DNA of 64,000 bases from Pseudomonas sp. GM50 (GCF_000282375.1 NZ_AKJK01000042.1:310001-374000), one strand, 5' to 3'. Counted from the first letter of the stretch, positions 8,746 through 18,700 are shown. Program-made: numbers and translations. The notes: generated by a model from the sequence alone, not told the origin.

Positions 8746-9057
8746 TCAAGGCCACGGCGAACTTGCGTCGCAGCTGTGCCTGACCCGGCCCTTGCGCAGG
8801 TACTCCCTGTACCCGTAGGTCACTCCGACCCTGAAGCGGTCAGAACGTCCCGACCCCTTGGTCATGCGTCTACCGTCCTCGGGTAGCGCAGTGGAAAGAA
8901 GCGCTGTGGCCTCTTTCGTGTTTCGAAACTCAATACCAGTCTGGATCTTTTTTAGTTGTTCCATCAATTGAGCAATTCATTGGCGCATCTGGCCATTATT
9001 GGCCGGCATCGCCATGGCACTGCCGCCCAGAAGCAGGGCGGCTGCCACTGTCTTTAA
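8746..9057 (-). pseudogene. Possible decayed small secreted-protein gene
   Basis: Reading leftward directly below the DUF1328 gene, one frame gives LKTVAAALLLGGSAMAMPA, a good signal-peptide core with an AMA cleavage site. It then meets an in-frame TGA at about 8982 and continues as a 73-codon frame (MMEQLKKIQTGIEFRN onward, 8967-8746). There is no ATG, GTG or TTG in a sensible place before the signal peptide. I read this as a gene that has lost its start and gained a stop. It could also be chance: the downstream 73 residues match no family I recognise. Confidence 0.3.
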
Positions 9058-9072
9058 CGAAATTGCTCATGT

Positions 9073-9261
<189 letters not shown>

Positions 9262-9319
9262 TTAAAGGTATTGCTTGTGGTGCTTTTCCCGGCGCGTCGA
9301 GTGCGCCAAGTTCGTTTGC

Positions 9320-9604
9320 TTAAAACACCCAACGTTCCTGAGGCATCTCATCCACAGGCTGGGCCTGGTCGACGTCCATCATTCGCATCGAGTCGTTATC
9401 AGCCAGGCTGCTGCTGACGGCGCTGAAGTGGGTTTGAGGCGTGTGTGGAATCGACAGGTGCGGCGTCTCTGGCTGTTGGTTCTGTTCCCAACGCAAGTAC
9501 TGTTGGCCGCCAATCAAGGTGATCAATAGCGCCAGCAGGGCAAACAAGCCTTGCTGGACAAGCAATGGCGAGATACGCAATGGGGCGGCACCTTGGCGAT
9601 TCAT
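9320..9604 (-). CDS. Small single-pass membrane protein, unknown function
   Basis: A 94-residue protein with one hydrophobic segment (about residues 14-35, LLVQQGLFALLALLITLIGG) and a polar C-terminal tail rich in Gln, Met and Asp, ending QERWVF. A good ribosome site (GGGAGGAAC) lies ahead of the ATG at 9604, which is why I take it as real. It reads away from algB and toward the DUF1328 gene. I do not recognise a family; it looks like a Pseudomonas-specific conserved protein. Confidence 0.6.
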   Translation of the reverse strand: MNRQGAAPLRISPLLVQQGLFALLALLITLIGGQQYLRWEQNQQPETPHLSIPHTPQTHFSAVSSSLADNDSMRMMDVDQAQPVDEMPQERWVF

Positions 9605-10045
9605 CCTGAAGTTCCTCCCACGCTGGGGTAGTGATCTTTGGCGGGCGCTGGTTCATTAAATGCCCTGTTACCCAGACTCTTGCAGCCTGCATGCCACCTT
9701 TTTATAGGAATTAATTCGTTTAAAATCAATAAGTTATATTGTTAGTAAAAACCGTTTTGGACGCATCCTGCACGATGGCGTCACTGAAGTCGTGCGTAAT
9801 GCACGATGAACTCATGAAAACTTTCAATATTTTTGGAATTGAGGGAAGGGCGCAGATGTCAGAAAGGGACGCAGGCAATCGCCTAAGAACGGCTCATTAA
9901 TAAAAAATTAAATAAATCAGTTGGTTAGCTTGTTATTAAGTAGATAGCTCCGCTGATTTGACTGAAATCGGCCACAATCAATCATGCAACTTGCCCGATT
10001 TCTCTGGGCCTAACCAAAATCCACAATTTAAAGGAGCGCAGGAAC
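9605..10045. other. AT-rich divergent intergenic region upstream of algB
   Basis: About 440 bases without a gene and clearly AT-richer than the surroundings (for example 9895-9950). It must hold the promoter of algB (reading right) and of the 94-residue membrane protein gene (reading left). I see no convincing sigma-54 or AlgU -35/-10 pair. The algB ribosome site AAAGGAGCG is at about 10030. Confidence 0.5.
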
Positions 10046-11392
10046 ATGGAATCAGCCACTGAGCATCAAGGCCGCATTCTGCTGGTGGACGATGAGTCCG
10101 CCATCCTTCGAACCTTTCGCTATTGCCTCGAAGACGAAGGCTACAGCGTGGCCACCGCGACCAGTGCTGCTCAGGCCGAAGCCTTGTTGCAGCGCCAGGT
10201 TTTCGATCTGTGTTTCCTCGATTTGCGTCTGGGTGAAGACAATGGGCTCGATGTACTGGCCCAAATGCGCATCCAGGCGCCCTGGATGCGGGTGGTGATC
10301 GTCACTGCTCACTCGGCCGTGGACACTGCCGTGGATGCGATTCAGGCCGGTGCAGCTGACTATTTGGTCAAACCCTGTAGTCCCGATCAATTGCGTTTGG
10401 CCACTGCCAAACAGCTGGAAGTACGGCAACTTTCGGCACGCCTGGAAGCCCTCGAAGGTGAAGTGCGCAAACCCAAAGAGGGCCTGGATTCCCACAGTCC
10501 GGCCATGAAAGTGGTACTGGAAACCGCACGCCAGGTCGCCAGTACTGATGCCAACATTCTGATTCTCGGCGAATCCGGCACCGGTAAAGGTGAACTGTCA
10601 CAGGCCATTCACGGCTGGAGCAAACGCCAGAAGAAATCCTGCATCACCATCAACTGCCCATCCCTGACTGCAGAGTTGATGGACAGCGAGCTTTTCGGCC
10701 ACAGCCGGGGCGCATTCACCGGTGCCAGCGAAAGTACCTTGGGGCGTGTCAATCAGGCCGACGGCGGAACGTTGTTTCTCGACGAGATCGGCGATTTTCC
10801 TCTGATTTTACAGCCAAAATTGCTGCGTTTCATTCAGGACAAGGAATACGAACGCGTGGGCGACCCGGTGACCCGTCGCGCCGACGTGCGAATCCTCGCA
10901 GCAACTAACCTCAACCTGGAAGACATGGTTCGCGATGGTCGTTTTCGTGAAGACTTGCTCTATCGCCTGAACGTCATCACCTTGCACCTGCCGCCGCTTC
11001 GTGAGCGCAGGGAAGACATTCTGAACCTGGCAGACCGCTTCCTGGCGCGCTTCGTCAAGGAATACTCGCGTCCGGCCCGGTGTTTCAGCGACGAGGCCCG
11101 CGAAGCGCTGCTCAGCTACCGCTGGCCGGGTAACATTCGCGAACTGCGCAACGTGGTGGAGCGCGCGAGCATTATTTGTCCGCAGGAGCGGGTCGAGCTC
11201 AGCCACTTGGGCATGGCCGAGACCCCGACCAACCACACGCCGCGCATCGGCGCTGCGTTGAGCCTGGATGAGTTGGAGAAAGCTCACATTGGCGCGGTCC
11301 TCGCCACGGCCGACACGCTGGACCAGGCGGCCAAGACTCTGGGTATCGATGCTTCGACCCTGTACCGCAAACGCAAGCAGTACAACCTGTGA
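10046..11392 (+). CDS. algB: AlgB, NtrC-family response regulator
   Basis: Two-component response regulator, 448 residues, the partner of KinB; in P. aeruginosa it activates alginate and represses quorum-sensing virulence genes. Receiver domain at about 8-125 with the phospho-acceptor Asp59 (LCFLDLRLG), the same number as in P. aeruginosa AlgB. AAA+ domain at about 150-380 with Walker A GESGTGKGE and the sigma-54 contact loop GAFTGA. Fis-type HTH at the end (LDQAAKTLGIDASTLYRKRK). The GAFTGA loop is intact although AlgB is known to act on some promoters without sigma-54. kinB follows after ten bases. Confidence 0.97.
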   Translation: MESATEHQGRILLVDDESAILRTFRYCLEDEGYSVATATSAAQAEALLQRQVFDLCFLDLRLGEDNGLDVLAQMRIQAPWMRVVIVTAHSAVDTAVDAIQAGAADYLVKPCSPDQLRLATAKQLEVRQLSARLEALEGEVRKPKEGLDSHSPAMKVVLETARQVASTDANILILGESGTGKGELSQAIHGWSKRQKKSCITINCPSLTAELMDSELFGHSRGAFTGASESTLGRVNQADGGTLFLDEIGDFPLILQPKLLRFIQDKEYERVGDPVTRRADVRILAATNLNLEDMVRDGRFREDLLYRLNVITLHLPPLRERREDILNLADRFLARFVKEYSRPARCFSDEAREALLSYRWPGNIRELRNVVERASIICPQERVELSHLGMAETPTNHTPRIGAALSLDELEKAHIGAVLATADTLDQAAKTLGIDASTLYRKRKQYNL

Positions 11393-11402
11393 GTCGTAAC
11401 CG

Positions 11403-13193
11403 ATGAAACTGGCGATGACGTTGCGCACCCGGCTGTTTCTCAGTATTTCCGCACTGATTACTGTGGCGCTGCTTGGGCTCTTGCTCGGGCTGGTCAGCGT
11501 GATGCAGATGGCGGGGACTCAGGAAGCCCTCATCCGTGACAACTTCGTCACGCTGGATCTGGGATTGAAGCTGCGTCAGACCTTGGGTGATCAACTGATC
11601 ATCGTGCTTGGCGAGAACCCTGACCCTACGGCGTTCGAGGCATCCAGGCAGCACGTCCTTGAGTTGCTGGACGAAGGCATTGCTCGCGAGCCATCCGGCG
11701 AGGGTGCCCAATATGGTTTCAGAAAGGCCAAGGCTGATTATCAGAGCTTATTGCAGGCTTTTGATCTTTCCCACGCTCAGGTACAGGTAGTCAGTGATGG
11801 CGGGGATCTCACGGAAAAATTCAACGCGTTGCGAAACGGTTTGATCTCTGAACAGAAGCGCGCACTGGAAAACATCACTGAGATCGAACGCAAGGCCCGG
11901 GAGCGAGCACTGTTGATTGCCGGCCTGCTTGGGTTGGTCGGCGTGGCGGTGTTGTTCATCGGGTTCATTACCGCCCATGCGATCGCCCGGCGTTTCGGGG
12001 CTCCGATCGAGGCTCTGGTGCAGGCAGCTGACAATATCGGCCAAGGCAATTTCGAAGTGATCCTGCCGGTTTCTTCGGCGGTGGAAATGAATCAGTTGAC
12101 CCGGCGTTTCGGTGTCATGGCCGAAGCCTTGCGTGAGCATCAGGCTACCAATATCGACGAATTGCTCGCCGGCCAGCAACGTTTGCAAGCGGTGCTCGAC
12201 AGCATCGACGACGGTTTGCTGATTATCGATCGTCAAGGTCATCTCGAGCACCTCAACCCGGTGGCTCAGCGCCAGCTAGGCTGGGACACCGATCGTCTCG
12301 GCCAAGGGCTGGGTTCGGCGCTTGAGCGTCCCGAGCTTGATGAACAACTGCAGTTGGTGTTGCGCGGCGGCACTCTGGAACGAGCGCCGGAAGACCTGAG
12401 TATCGAGGTCGATGGGGAGTCGCGATTGCTGACCTATAGCCTGACGCCGGTGAGCCATACCCAGGGTCATATTCTCGGCGCGGTGATGGTGTTGCATGAC
12501 GTCACCGAACAGCGTGCCTTCGAACGGGTACGCAGCGAGTTCGTCTTGCGCGCTTCCCATGAGTTGCGCACACCGGTTACCGGGATGCACATGGCATTCG
12601 GCCTTTTCCGCGAGCGGACGCATTTTGCCGAAGACTCCCGCGAAGCTGACCTGCTGGACACCGTCAACGAAGAAATGCAGCGCCTCATGCAGTTGATCAA
12701 CGACCTGCTGAATTTCTCTCGCTATCAAAACGGCCTGCAAAAACTCACGCTGGCACCGTGCTCCATCGAAGACTTGCTGGATCAGGCCCAGATACGTTTT
12801 GCCGGCCCGGCACAGGAGAAAGGCATTGAGTTGCTGGTGGAAGTGCAGGGACCGCTGCCGCGGCTGCAAGCCGATCAGGCGCAACTGGAGCGGGTGCTCG
12901 ACAACCTGATCGACAACGCCTTGCGCCATACCTCCCCTGATGGACTGATACGCTTGCAGGCCCGGCGCCATGGAGAGCGGATGATTATCAGCGTCGAGGA
13001 CAACGGCGAAGGCATTGCTTACGGCCAGCAAGGGCGGATCTTCGAGCCCTTTGTCCAGGTCGGCCGCAAAAAGGGCGGTGCCGGGCTCGGTCTGGCGCTG
13101 TGTAAGGAAATCGTGCAGCTGCATGGCGGGCGGATGGGTGTTTACTCGCGGCCCGGGCAGGGCACGCAGTTCTACATGGCACTGGCGATATAA
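11403..13193 (+). CDS. kinB: KinB, sensor histidine kinase
   Basis: Membrane sensor kinase and phosphatase for AlgB, 596 residues. Order: TM1 (about 10-33), periplasmic helical sensor (34-165), TM2 (169-190), HAMP, a PAS domain (about 258-370), HisKA with phospho-acceptor His386 (RASHELRTPVTG), and HATPase with NLIDNALRHT, DNGEGIAYG and GGAGLGLALCKEI. All catalytic motifs are intact. The gene is close behind algB and should be cotranscribed. It converges with the EAL gene, with only 11 bases between the stops. Confidence 0.97.
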   Translation: MKLAMTLRTRLFLSISALITVALLGLLLGLVSVMQMAGTQEALIRDNFVTLDLGLKLRQTLGDQLIIVLGENPDPTAFEASRQHVLELLDEGIAREPSGEGAQYGFRKAKADYQSLLQAFDLSHAQVQVVSDGGDLTEKFNALRNGLISEQKRALENITEIERKARERALLIAGLLGLVGVAVLFIGFITAHAIARRFGAPIEALVQAADNIGQGNFEVILPVSSAVEMNQLTRRFGVMAEALREHQATNIDELLAGQQRLQAVLDSIDDGLLIIDRQGHLEHLNPVAQRQLGWDTDRLGQGLGSALERPELDEQLQLVLRGGTLERAPEDLSIEVDGESRLLTYSLTPVSHTQGHILGAVMVLHDVTEQRAFERVRSEFVLRASHELRTPVTGMHMAFGLFRERTHFAEDSREADLLDTVNEEMQRLMQLINDLLNFSRYQNGLQKLTLAPCSIEDLLDQAQIRFAGPAQEKGIELLVEVQGPLPRLQADQAQLERVLDNLIDNALRHTSPDGLIRLQARRHGERMIISVEDNGEGIAYGQQGRIFEPFVQVGRKKGGAGLGLALCKEIVQLHGGRMGVYSRPGQGTQFYMALAI

Positions 13194-13204
13194 GCCGGGG
13201 CCAT

Positions 13205-14821
13205 TCAGGCTTCGTCATCCAGACGTCGGGTGTTCAGTCGGCGGCCACGGGTAATCAGTTCGATGAACTGCACGGCACTCAGTGCGTGGGCGAACAACCA
13301 ACCCTGGCCGAACTTCACCCCTTCGCTGCTCAGAAACACCGCTTGGGCTTCATGTTCGATGCCTTCTGCAATCACCTTGAGTTGCAGGGCCTGAGCCATG
13401 CGAATGATGTGCGGTGCCACGCCGCTGCTGGCGGCATCATGGCCCAGCGCGTCGATAAACGCCTTGTCGATTTTCAGGCAGTCCACCGGTAGGGTTTGCA
13501 GATAGGCGAGGCTGCAATAGCCGGTGCCAAAGTCGTCGATCAGCACTTGATGCCCGACATCCCGCAGGGCTTGCAGGTTTTCTCTGGCCACCACCACATC
13601 CACCAATCCGCGCTCGGTCACCTCAAAGGCAATCTGCCTGGCTGCCACTCGGTGCATGCTCAGCAGACGCGCCATCACCTGACCGATACGCGGCACCATG
13701 ACATCGCAGGCTGCCAGGTTGACCGAAATGTACAGTTGCGGATTGGACCGCAACAGTTGCCCGAGCTGTTCCAGCAGGCGCTGCAATACGAAGTCGGTCA
13801 TCTGGCGGATCTGGCCGGTATTCTCCGCCATCGGAATGAACAGGTCGGGACTGGTCAGTGTGCCGTCCGGCCTTCGCCAGCGCAGCAGGGCTTCGGCGCC
13901 GACGCAGTTGCGGCTGTCGAGGTCGAAGATCGGTTGATACAACACCTGTAGCTCGCCTCGCCGTATGGCGCCTTGCAGTTCGGCATCCAGCGACTGACGC
14001 TGGCGCACCAGCAAAAACACCAGAATGCCTACACAGGCACTCAGCGCCAGGCTGGCCGGCAGTAGCCACCACCATACTGCCGGCACATGTATTCCGGTGC
14101 GTGGGGTGATCAGTACCAGTTGGTATTCGGGGGTGTTAGTGGGCATTCGGTAAATCAGGCGGGTGTGGGTGACTTGCAGCGCATCACGGCTTTTCGGGGG
14201 CCAGGGTTCTGCGGGGGGCCAGGCCTGCGCGACACCGAGTACCGGAATCGCCCGGGTGCCGTGATCGAGCACCACCAACAGGCTGCTCCCCGGAGACAGA
14301 TCGACCATGTCGGTCAAATGCCCCCGGGACGTCGCCACCCGGAAATTGCCACGCCCAAGCATCAGTGCGGCGCGGTTCTCATCGGGTTCAGTGGTGGTGT
14401 TCAGCCAGTAGCTGTAGATGGGGCCCTTGATGTCCGGCGGTCGGATCAGCGATACCCCTTCCTGGCGGGGGCGGTTGGAGCAGGTTCGCGAAGTGTCCAT
14501 ATAAGCGGCTTCATAAACGAAGCGGTAATTGAAGCTGACCTGCTGCAAAGTGGCGATCATTTCGTCATCGCAACCTCGCAGCGGTTGGGCTTCCAGGTCA
14601 TCGAGGCTTTCGCGCAATTGCCCGAACAACTGCTCCAGACGGACCAGAAAGCGTTCTCCCTGGGCATTCATTTCCTGGCTTTCGTTGTGCTCGACTTGAT
14701 TCATCGCCACGAACAAACTGCCAACCGTTAGAAGCATTGCGCTCAAGGCAGTAGCCAGCATCGCCAAAAACCAAGGGCGATAGAACCAGCTATGCAGTCT
14801 CTCCCGAGCAGCAGGCATCAT
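13205..14821 (-). CDS. CSS-motif EAL cyclic-di-GMP phosphodiesterase
   Basis: Membrane-bound c-di-GMP phosphodiesterase, 538 residues. TM1 (about 16-38), a periplasmic CSS-type sensor (39-240; cysteines in LRGCDDEM and RTCSNRPRQ, here CSN rather than CSS), TM2 (about 250-270), then an EAL domain. The EAL catalytic set is complete: GAEALLRW, ISVNLAACD, FEVTERG, IDDFGTGYCSLAYL, CLKIDKAFID and VIAEGIEHEAQ. In this family the periplasmic cysteine pair is thought to respond to DsbA/DsbB redox state. Notably dsbA is encoded 4 kb away. Activity is expected from the residues but not proven. Confidence 0.92.
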   Translation of the reverse strand: MMPAARERLHSWFYRPWFLAMLATALSAMLLTVGSLFVAMNQVEHNESQEMNAQGERFLVRLEQLFGQLRESLDDLEAQPLRGCDDEMIATLQQVSFNYRFVYEAAYMDTSRTCSNRPRQEGVSLIRPPDIKGPIYSYWLNTTTEPDENRAALMLGRGNFRVATSRGHLTDMVDLSPGSSLLVVLDHGTRAIPVLGVAQAWPPAEPWPPKSRDALQVTHTRLIYRMPTNTPEYQLVLITPRTGIHVPAVWWWLLPASLALSACVGILVFLLVRQRQSLDAELQGAIRRGELQVLYQPIFDLDSRNCVGAEALLRWRRPDGTLTSPDLFIPMAENTGQIRQMTDFVLQRLLEQLGQLLRSNPQLYISVNLAACDVMVPRIGQVMARLLSMHRVAARQIAFEVTERGLVDVVVARENLQALRDVGHQVLIDDFGTGYCSLAYLQTLPVDCLKIDKAFIDALGHDAASSGVAPHIIRMAQALQLKVIAEGIEHEAQAVFLSSEGVKFGQGWLFAHALSAVQFIELITRGRRLNTRRLDDEA

Positions 14822-14894
14822 GGAATATCCGAAGAATTACCAATGAGTTATAGCTGCTGATTTGGAAAAAGCGCTGACCGTCGGGCGGGCGTCA

Positions 14895-15674
14895 TTATTT
14901 TGTCTGATTCAACACCTGAAGAATCGCCGCGGTTTGTGCGTCCGGTGTACCGTCGAAACGGGAAGGGCGAAAATGCAGCTGAAAGGCGGCCAGTACATTG
15001 CGTGTTTCTACATCCAGTTCGCCGGTTTGCGGCGTGGCATAGCCGAAGCGGGCAAGCTGCCCCTGAAACCAACTGATGCTTGGCAGTTGCACGGCGAACT
15101 GCGCTTGCTGCCGCGCCACGGCCTGCTCGTTCGGCCAGATCCCCAGGCCTTCGGCAGCCAGGCGTTTCCAGGGGAACAGCGGGCCGGGGTCGAGCTTGCG
15201 CATCGGTGCGATGTCGCTATGGCCAATGATATGGCGGGGGCTGATGCCCTGGCGCTTGCTGATGTCCTTGAGCAGGAAGATCATCGACTGAATCTGGGCT
15301 TCGCTGTAGGGATACCAGAGACGCCCGTTCGGGGTGTCCTCAAAGCCCTGATTAACGATCTCGATACCAATGGAGCTGGAGTTCAGCCAGGTCCGGCCTT
15401 GCCATTCGCTTTCGCCAGCGTGCCAGGCCCGGAAATTTTCATCCATCAGCTTATAAATAGTGGCGCGCTTGTCGTCGCTAATCAGGTAGTGACTGCTGAC
15501 CTCACCATGGGTCAGCAATTGCAGCGAAGTCTCCAGGGATGCGGAGGTGTAATGCATCACCACGAACTGAATGCGACTGTCGTGATTGGCTGAAGGGTGA
15601 CTGGTATCGATTCGGGGGCCGCTGGCACAACCGGCTAATAGAAGCAGCGACGCAATAAGAACAAGACATTTCAT
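14895..15674 (-). CDS. ampDh2: AmpDh2-like N-acetylmuramoyl-L-alanine amidase lipoprotein
   Basis: Zinc amidase that cleaves the stem peptide from MurNAc in periplasmic peptidoglycan or anhydro-muropeptides, 259 residues. Lipobox LLLLAGCAS (Cys about 17); amidase_2 domain with FVVMHYTS, AWHAGESEWQG, SIGIEIVNQG and IGHSDIAPMRKLDPGPLFPW; C-terminal peptidoglycan-binding domain (FGYATPQTGELD, AAFQLHFRPSRFDG). Length and neighbours match P. aeruginosa AmpDh2, the gene after kinB. The start at 15674 is chosen because it opens the lipoprotein signal peptide; the open frame extends 23 codons further up. Confidence 0.92.
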   Translation of the reverse strand: MKCLVLIASLLLLAGCASGPRIDTSHPSANHDSRIQFVVMHYTSASLETSLQLLTHGEVSSHYLISDDKRATIYKLMDENFRAWHAGESEWQGRTWLNSSSIGIEIVNQGFEDTPNGRLWYPYSEAQIQSMIFLLKDISKRQGISPRHIIGHSDIAPMRKLDPGPLFPWKRLAAEGLGIWPNEQAVARQQAQFAVQLPSISWFQGQLARFGYATPQTGELDVETRNVLAAFQLHFRPSRFDGTPDAQTAAILQVLNQTK

Positions 15675-15779
15675 GGCGGGAGGCAGTACACGCAAGACAA
15701 TAATGCAACAGTGTAACGGTATTGCCTTGCGCGCAGAGGGCAAAAAGTGCTGTTTTAAACAAAATGGAACAATTAGCTA

Positions 15780-17828
15780 TCAGCCCAGTTCTATTCGATT
15801 CCGGCCATTATTTTTCGCCCGATATAGCGCCTGATCAGCTCTTTTAAGCACAAGATCGCTATGTTCGCCCGATCTGAAGGCGGTCAGTCCCATGGAAATA
15901 GTGACGGTGACTCGCTCGCCCTTGAAGTGGAACGGGCAGGCTTCGATCGATGCGCGCAAGGTTTCCAGTAGTTTCGCGCCGACCATAGGAAGTGTGGCAG
16001 GCATCAATAGCACAAACTCCTCACCGCCAAATCGGGCAATAAAATCAGTCCCGCGCAGACGCTTGCGTAGCACGTTGGCGATGATTTTCAGTACCTTGTC
16101 GCCCGCCAGATGGCCATAGTTGTCATTGATGCGTTTGAAATGGTCGAGGTCGAGCATTGCCAGCAACAGGGTATTGCCATGTTGTTGCCATTGGCCTATT
16201 TCGTGCTCCAGGCGTTCGCTCCAGGCTGCTCGATTCGGCAGGCTGGTCAATGGATCGATCAACGCCTTCTGGCGCTGCTCTTCGAGATGCTCGCGGTAGC
16301 CCAGGGCTTCCTGCTCCATGTGGGCAACCCTTTCGGCCAGGCTTTGCAGGCGGGCTGCTACTTCCTGCTCACGCTCGTCACGCTGCTTCTGGTGTTGGTC
16401 CATGGTGCCGAGCAGGCCTTCGAGATGGTTTTCCAGCACGTGCTTGAGGTCATCAAGGTCTGCCGCTTCCTGCATGCTGCTTTGCAAGCCGTCGACTTGC
16501 TCGCGAATCTGCGTGTCCATTTCCCGCGCGGCCGAGCGGTTGTCGGCGTGGCCGTCGCTCGCGGCTTGCAGGTTGCTCTGAAATGACTCGAGGCGTTCGT
16601 TGAGTTGCTGCAGATAGGCTTCGAATTCGTGCTGGCCGCTGTCGGTGATCGCCAGCATCAAGGTTGCCAGGTCATCGAGAATCGGTAGCAATTCATACCA
16701 GTTCAAGCCATTTTGAAGACGATCACGCATCGCCTCGGCTTGCGGACGATGGCGCTCGGGCAGCGTCAGGTCATCGAGAAGGCCCAGCAGCGTATCTTCG
16801 ATATGCTTGGCGACAGAGCTGTAGGACGGCTCCGGCGAGTCCGGCAGCGCATACAGAATATCGTGCTCGGGCTGCTCGGGCTGCTCGGGCTGCTCTGGAT
16901 CGATGGCCATCGGAGTCAGTTCATCGGGGTTGATTGCCGACTGAGCCTGAGTGGCCGATAGGGTAACCGCTTGAACCGGTTCTTGTGGTTGCTCGATATT
17001 CGGTCGGGTTTGTAATTCCGGGACCTGGCTGTTAGTAGCTTCTGGCTCAAGGACGGGCGGGACAAATGCCACGACTTCAGCCTCAGGTGCCATTGCTGTT
17101 GGCGCCTGAATTGGCGGTGGCTCAGGGTGTGCAGCGGCGGGTAGGGCGGCTTCTACGGTTGGCAATACCCCTTGCGGTTTATCGGCGCCCGGCGAGAGAT
17201 TGGCCATCGCTTGTGGGGGCTCGGCCGGTACTGCAACCGATTCGACAGGTTGCGGGGTTGGCATTTGCGATTCGGAGGCGGCGAGCTGTGGCGCGGTCTC
17301 TTCCGTTTCCCTGCCGAACAACCGCTGCAGGAAGCCCGGACGATCAGGTTCGGCAGGGTTCTCCAGCAGGTTCAAGGCTTTGCCTTGCAAGCCACTCAGC
17401 TCGCTGAGCAGCAATGGAATTTCGCGAGCTTGGCCTACGCGTCCGTCCAGCTGTTTGGCGAATTTTTTCAGCGGTTGGCTCACTTCCCGGGGCAGCGGCA
17501 ACGCTTGCAGCTGAGAGACCAGCGCCGTCAGGGCGGCACTGACTTGATCGACCCGGGTTTCCCGGCGTTGCTCGGAGTCGAGTACGGCTTTTTCCAGGCG
17601 CGGCAGCAAGGCTGCCAGGCCGGCGTCCATGTCATCGGTGCGTACGACTTCGCGCATTTCCTTCATGCATTGGTCAACGGCGCGATCGGTGCCTTCCGCG
17701 GCCAGGGTACTGCGCACCAGCCCGCGACGCAGCAAGTCGAGCCGGGCGTCCCATCGACGTTCCAGCTTTTCTTGTTGTTCGATGCTTTTGAGGTATTTCT
17801 CTTTCCAGCGCTGTGTTTCGTCGCTCAT
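15780..17828 (-). CDS. dgcH: DgcH-like diguanylate cyclase
   Basis: GGDEF diguanylate cyclase, 682 residues, making c-di-GMP from two GTP. No signal peptide or membrane segment. The first 200 residues are helical, the middle (about 200-340) is a low-complexity Pro/Glu/Ala/Gln linker containing a run EQPEQPEQPE, and 345-510 is helical coiled coil. The C-terminal GGDEF domain (about 515-680) has TSLPNRAAW, LDLDHFKRINDNYGH and the active site FGGEEF. An RxxD I-site is not evident before the GGEEF motif. It starts immediately after the stop of the EEP gene, so the two are probably translated in series. P. aeruginosa PA5487/DgcH occupies the same place. Confidence 0.9.
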   Translation of the reverse strand: MSDETQRWKEKYLKSIEQQEKLERRWDARLDLLRRGLVRSTLAAEGTDRAVDQCMKEMREVVRTDDMDAGLAALLPRLEKAVLDSEQRRETRVDQVSAALTALVSQLQALPLPREVSQPLKKFAKQLDGRVGQAREIPLLLSELSGLQGKALNLLENPAEPDRPGFLQRLFGRETEETAPQLAASESQMPTPQPVESVAVPAEPPQAMANLSPGADKPQGVLPTVEAALPAAAHPEPPPIQAPTAMAPEAEVVAFVPPVLEPEATNSQVPELQTRPNIEQPQEPVQAVTLSATQAQSAINPDELTPMAIDPEQPEQPEQPEHDILYALPDSPEPSYSSVAKHIEDTLLGLLDDLTLPERHRPQAEAMRDRLQNGLNWYELLPILDDLATLMLAITDSGQHEFEAYLQQLNERLESFQSNLQAASDGHADNRSAAREMDTQIREQVDGLQSSMQEAADLDDLKHVLENHLEGLLGTMDQHQKQRDEREQEVAARLQSLAERVAHMEQEALGYREHLEEQRQKALIDPLTSLPNRAAWSERLEHEIGQWQQHGNTLLLAMLDLDHFKRINDNYGHLAGDKVLKIIANVLRKRLRGTDFIARFGGEEFVLLMPATLPMVGAKLLETLRASIEACPFHFKGERVTVTISMGLTAFRSGEHSDLVLKRADQALYRAKNNGRNRIELG

Positions 17829-18686
17829 TCAGGCAGGACTCAACGCGGGCAATGCATCGGCCGTGAGCGAACCCGGCAGACGAATCTCTACCGCGACCGG
17901 CAGGTGATCGGAAATGGGCTGTGCCAGCACTTCGACCTTTTCAAGGGTCAGAGTGGGGCTGAGCAGAATATGGTCCAGGCAGCGCTGCGGGCGCCAGCTG
18001 GGAAAGGTCGCTTCCAGTTGCGGCGCGAGCAGGCCCAAATCACGCAACGGGGAGTTTTGCAGCAAGTCACTGGCATGGGTGTTCATGTCGCCCATCAGCA
18101 CCTGGTGTTTATAACCGCCGATCAACTCGCGGATGTAGGCCAGTTGCAGGCTACGGGCGCGGGCGCCCAGCGCCAGGTGCATCATCACCACCACGAGCGC
18201 TTCCGGACCTTCGCCGAAGCGCACCAGAATGGCCCCGCGACCCTTGGGCCCCGGCAGTGGATGATCTTCAATCGCCCACGGGCGCAGGCGGCTGAGCACG
18301 CCATTGCTGTGCTGGCCGAGATGACCGAGATTGCGATTGAGTTGTTGATACCAGTAGGGGAAGGCACCGAGCTGCGCCAGGTGTTCGACCTGATTGACGT
18401 AGCCTGATCGCAGGCTGCCGCCATCGGCTTCCTGCAAGGCGACCAGATCGAAGTCGCCCAGCAGATTACCGATTTTCTGCAGGTTGTCGGCGCGCCCGGT
18501 GTGTGGCAACAGATGCTGCCAGCCGCGGGTCAGATAGTGCCGATAGCGCTCGGTACTGATGCCGACCTGGATATTGAAACTGAGCAAACGCAGACGGCTG
18601 TCCACGGGCAACCCCGATTCCAGGTGATGCTCGTTGACCCGCGGATGATGCAGGCCAACGATGCGTTCAGTTCCCCAGCGGCGCAT
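17829..18686 (-). CDS. Endonuclease/exonuclease/phosphatase (EEP) family protein
   Basis: Mg-dependent phosphoester hydrolase fold, 285 residues. The EEP motifs are in order: RLRLLSFNIQVG, LVALQEADGG (catalytic Glu), VLMGDMNTHASDL (GDxN) and CLDHILLSP followed by ISDHLPVAVEI (SDH). There is no clear signal peptide, so a cytoplasmic site is likely. The substrate cannot be read from sequence; relatives include nucleases, lipid phosphatases and sphingomyelinases. It lies between dsbA (14 bases upstream) and dgcH and should be cotranscribed with both. Start at 18686 is the first ATG; the conserved part begins about residue 30. Confidence 0.85.
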   Translation of the reverse strand: MRRWGTERIVGLHHPRVNEHHLESGLPVDSRLRLLSFNIQVGISTERYRHYLTRGWQHLLPHTGRADNLQKIGNLLGDFDLVALQEADGGSLRSGYVNQVEHLAQLGAFPYWYQQLNRNLGHLGQHSNGVLSRLRPWAIEDHPLPGPKGRGAILVRFGEGPEALVVVMMHLALGARARSLQLAYIRELIGGYKHQVLMGDMNTHASDLLQNSPLRDLGLLAPQLEATFPSWRPQRCLDHILLSPTLTLEKVEVLAQPISDHLPVAVEIRLPGSLTADALPALSPA

Positions 18687-18700
18687 GGCAGGTGCCGCGC

